The notes below the pieces were generated by a model that made no database searches, had not been told where the DNA came from, and saw only the letters and a list, made by a program, of their open reading frames with translations. A stretch of DNA of 26,004 bases from Thauera sp. UBA6194 (lineage in GTDB: Bacteria > Pseudomonadota > Gammaproteobacteria > Burkholderiales > Rhodocyclaceae), in assembly GCA_002422685.1 (NCBI GenBank), contig DITC01000007.1, positions 64,859 to 90,862 of the forward strand, read 5' to 3'. Shown here in pieces: positions 23,809-26,004 of the stretch (position 1 is the stretch's first letter; every line of letters begins with the position of its first letter). A program made the position numbers and the translations under genes.

Positions 23809-24699
23809 TTACTTCTTGCTCAGGCTCAGCACATAGGCGGTGAGGATGTGAACCTTGTCCTCGCCGAGGAAGGCGCCAAAGGCCGGCATCTGGTTGTTGC
23901 GACCGTGCGTGACCGTCTCGATGATCGTCGCTTCGGTGGAGCCGTACAGCCAGAGGTTGTCGGTCAGGTTAGGCGCGCCGAGCATCGGGTTGCCCTTCGC
24001 ATCGGCCCCGTGACACGCCACGCAGTTGTTGTCGAAGGCTTCTTTGCCACGCTGCGCACGCACCGAGTCGTGAGCCAGACCGTTCATGGAGCGGACGTAG
24101 TTCGCGACATCCTTGACACCATCGGCACCGAGCACCGAGCCGAAGGGAGTCATGATCCCGTTGCGGCCGTTGGTGATGGTCTCCTTGATGTTCTCGGGCG
24201 CACCACCCCACAGCCATTCGGCGTCGGTCAGGTTCGGGAAGCTCTTCGCCCCCTGCGCGGCAGCACCGTGACATTGCTGGCAGTAGGTGAGGAACAGGCG
24301 CTGCCCCATGGCCACGGCCTCGGGGTCGGCTGCGACCGCCATCACGTCCATGTCGCGGTACTTGGCGAAAACAGGACCGTAGCGTTCCTCGCCGGCCTTG
24401 ATCTCGGCCTCGTACTGCGCCAGCTGGCCCCGGTGTGCGTTGGAATTACCGAAACCCGGGTAGATCGCCAAGTACGCCACCGCGAAGAAGATGGTGATCC
24501 AGAACAGATACATCCACCAGCGCGGCAAGGGGTTGTTGTACTCGGCGAGCGTCTCGTCCCACACGTGACCGTGCAGCTCGACCGGCCCCTTCTCGCGCTT
24601 GGTCATGTTCGACACGAGCACGAACACACAGAACAGGATGGAGAGGGTCACCAGGACCATCACATACATGTTCCAGAAACCGCTGATAAAGTCAGCCAT
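23809..24699 (-). CDS. ccoP: cbb3-type cytochrome c oxidase subunit III (dihaem cytochrome c)
   Basis: This 296-residue membrane-anchored cytochrome passes electrons to CcoO and the catalytic subunit. Two membrane helices (about 10-30 and 61-80) precede two cytochrome c domains with haem sites CQQCH (140-144) and CVACH (226-230). The likely Met ligands are Met183 (IMTPFG) and Met271 (QMPAFG). AGAGGA lies 8 bases before the ATG at 24699; the longer open frame to 24750 adds a basic stretch unlike CcoP. The start overlaps the end of ccoQ by 8 bases. It is the last gene of the ccoNOQP operon. Confidence 0.97.
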   Translation of the reverse strand: MADFISGFWNMYVMVLVTLSILFCVFVLVSNMTKREKGPVELHGHVWDETLAEYNNPLPRWWMYLFWITIFFAVAYLAIYPGFGNSNAHRGQLAQYEAEIKAGEERYGPVFAKYRDMDVMAVAADPEAVAMGQRLFLTYCQQCHGAAAQGAKSFPNLTDAEWLWGGAPENIKETITNGRNGIMTPFGSVLGADGVKDVANYVRSMNGLAHDSVRAQRGKEAFDNNCVACHGADAKGNPMLGAPNLTDNLWLYGSTEATIIETVTHGRNNQMPAFGAFLGEDKVHILTAYVLSLSKK

Positions 24700-24880
24700 T
24701 TTTCTTTTCCTCTTGGTCTTGCCAGCCCCCCCGGGCCGGCAGGTCGTCATCGCTCAGAGGCAGCCGCGCCGCAGCGTCGAAGCCCGGCTTGGCGTGCTTG
24801 CTGTACGCCCAGGCGCAGATCGCCAGGAAGCACAGCAGCCCCAGAACGGTGAGCAAGCTTCGGAAATCGTTGATATCCAC
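24692..24880 (-). CDS. ccoQ: cbb3-type oxidase small subunit CcoQ
   Basis: The product is a 62-residue single-helix membrane protein. The helix (about 8-27, LLTVLGLLCFLAICAWAY) is followed by an acidic and basic cytoplasmic tail. It begins at GTG (24880-24878), preceded by a strong AAGGAGGG; an ATG would not give a sensible start. It lies between ccoO (14-base gap) and ccoP (8-base overlap), the invariant place of ccoQ. CcoQ stabilises the complex and the CcoP contact. Confidence 0.92.
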   Translation of the reverse strand: MDINDFRSLLTVLGLLCFLAICAWAYSKHAKPGFDAAARLPLSDDDLPARGGWQDQEEKKNG

Positions 24881-24894
24881 GGCGCGTACCCTCC

Positions 24895-25530
24895 TTATCG
24901 GAAGTCGGAGATCGCAGTGCCGAGGCCCTGCAGATAGGCCACGACGGCGTCGAGCTCGGTCTTGCCCTCGAGCGCTGCCGGCGCAGCGGCGATCTCTTCG
25001 TCGCTGTACTTGTGCAGGCCCACCTTGTTGAGCGCGCGCATGCGGTCCTCGATGTCGTCGAACTGGATCGGACGATCCAGCCACGGGAAGGCCGGCATAT
25101 TCGACTCGGGAACGACGTCACGCGGGTTGAGCAGGTGCACACGCTGCCACTCGTCCGAATAACGACCACCGACACGGGCGAGGTCCGGCCCCGTGCGCTT
25201 CGAACCCCACAGGAAGGGGTGGTCGTACACCGACTCGCCCGCCACCGAGTAGTGGCCGTAGCGTTCGGTTTCGGCGCGGAAGGGGCGGATCATCTGCGAG
25301 TGGCAGTTGTTGCAGCCCTCGCGGATGTAGATGTCGCGGCCGACCAGACGCACCGCGTCGTAGGGTTTGACGTCGAGCTTGTTGCCCTTCTGGTCGATCG
25401 GCGAGGTGGTCGAGTGCTGGAAGAACAGCGGCACGATCTCCACCAGCCCACCCACGCTGACGGTCATCAGCGTGAGCACGATGATGAGGAATACGCTGCG
25501 TTCGATCTTTTCGTGTTTGGATTGAGCCAT
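24895..25530 (-). CDS. ccoO: cbb3-type cytochrome c oxidase subunit II (monohaem cytochrome c)
   Basis: The protein is 211 residues long with one N-terminal membrane helix (about 13-37) and a periplasmic cytochrome c domain. The haem site is CNNCH (73-77) in YIREGCNNCHSQMIRPF, and the Met ligand is Met145 (SNMPAFPW). It transfers electrons from CcoP to the haem-copper subunit CcoN. GGAG lies 9 bases before the ATG, and the ccoN stop is 15 bases upstream. Length and motifs are standard. Confidence 0.97.
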   Translation of the reverse strand: MAQSKHEKIERSVFLIIVLTLMTVSVGGLVEIVPLFFQHSTTSPIDQKGNKLDVKPYDAVRLVGRDIYIREGCNNCHSQMIRPFRAETERYGHYSVAGESVYDHPFLWGSKRTGPDLARVGGRYSDEWQRVHLLNPRDVVPESNMPAFPWLDRPIQFDDIEDRMRALNKVGLHKYSDEEIAAAPAALEGKTELDAVVAYLQGLGTAISDFR

Positions 25531-25545
25531 GTTGTCGTTCTCCGA

Positions 25546-26004
25546 TCAGGCGTGGGCAGCCGCGGGGGCGAGCACCGGGGCGTCGTAGGCCTTCTGGCCG
25601 GCGATGGTCTTCACCATGTTGTAGAACATGATCAGCATGCCGGTCAGGAACATCACGCCGCCGATGAAGCGGATCGTCCAGAACGGGTAGCTGGCCTTCA
25701 CGCTTTCGACGAAGGAATAGGTGAGCGTGCCGTCGGCGTTGGTGGCGCGCCACATCAGGCCCTGCATCACGCCCGAGATCCACATCGAGGCGATGTAGAG
25801 CACGATGCCGATGGTGGCGATCCAGAAGTGGGCGTTGATCAGCTTGACGCTGTACATCTCGGCCTTGCCGTAGAGACGCGGCAGCAGGAAGTAGACCGAG
25901 CCGATGGAGATCATCGCGACCCAGCCCAGCGCACCGGAGTGCACGTGGCCAACCGTCCAGTCGGTGTAGTGCGACAGCGCATTGACCGTCTTGATCGACA
26001 TCAT
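25546..26004 (-). CDS. ccoN: cbb3-type cytochrome c oxidase subunit I, C-terminal part (partial)
   Basis: Only the last 152 residues or so of the catalytic subunit are in the window; the gene runs on past the right edge. The full protein is usually about 475 residues. The pair of His in DWTVGHVHSG corresponds to the ligands of the high-spin haem b3 and the low-spin haem b. Several membrane helices follow. The enzyme reduces oxygen to water with very high affinity and pumps protons at low oxygen. The ATG at the window edge is internal, not the true start. The promoter, where an FNR box is expected, lies outside. Confidence 0.95.
   Translation of the reverse strand: MMSIKTVNALSHYTDWTVGHVHSGALGWVAMISIGSVYFLLPRLYGKAEMYSVKLINAHFWIATIGIVLYIASMWISGVMQGLMWRATNADGTLTYSFVESVKASYPFWTIRFIGGVMFLTGMLIMFYNMVKTIAGQKAYDAPVLAPAAAHA

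Overview
The window is high-GC, densely packed bacterial DNA with no RNA gene, insertion sequence or CRISPR array that I can see. Gene content and order point to a facultatively denitrifying betaproteobacterium of the Rhodocyclales type (Thauera/Azoarcus-like). The markers are a cbb3 oxidase operon, hemN next to fnr, a DNR-type regulator, a class I PHA synthase and many signalling proteins. The lineage is inferred from gene content, not from a database match.

Region 1 (10-4186, minus strand) is a chemosensory operon transcribed right to left: a membrane-anchored methyl-accepting protein without a periplasmic sensor domain, a CheY-like receiver, a STAS-domain protein and a CheA-type kinase. 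Region 2 (4388-10329, plus strand) diverges from it. It holds a HAMP sensor kinase, a REC-PAS-HisKA_3 kinase, a NarL/LuxR-type response regulator, and a REC-PAS-GGDEF-EAL protein with a degenerate GGDEF site and an intact EAL site. Similar CTAGG...TCGGTAA sequences lie upstream of the first and last of these genes. Region 3 (10340-13181, minus) carries an EamA/DMT permease, a striking 31-bp perfect palindrome with tandem 15-bp repeats, a BASS-type transporter and inorganic pyrophosphatase.

Region 4 (13271-26004) is an oxygen-response block. From left to right it contains a CopZ-like copper chaperone, a SafE/TauE-like membrane protein, hemN, fnr (divergent from hemN across two FNR boxes), a SirB2-family membrane protein, a DNR-like Crp/Fnr regulator, phaC, a beta-CASP metallo-hydrolase, a universal stress protein, ccoH, ccoG and ccoP-Q-O-N. 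CcoN is cut by the right edge. A further FNR box lies between the stress protein gene and the metallo-hydrolase/phaC pair, so energy storage and the stress protein are probably under the same oxygen control as haem synthesis. The usual cbb3 assembly genes ccoI and ccoS are not in the window. A PHA/stress module occupies the space between ccoGH and safE-hemN-fnr.

I see no clear candidate for a wholly new system. The most notable items are the palindromic repeat, the FNR-controlled PHA module, the shared promoter motif of the signalling cluster, and unusual domain make-up in the chemosensory and c-di-GMP proteins. No stretch longer than 300 bases lacks a gene; the largest gap is 12365-12653.
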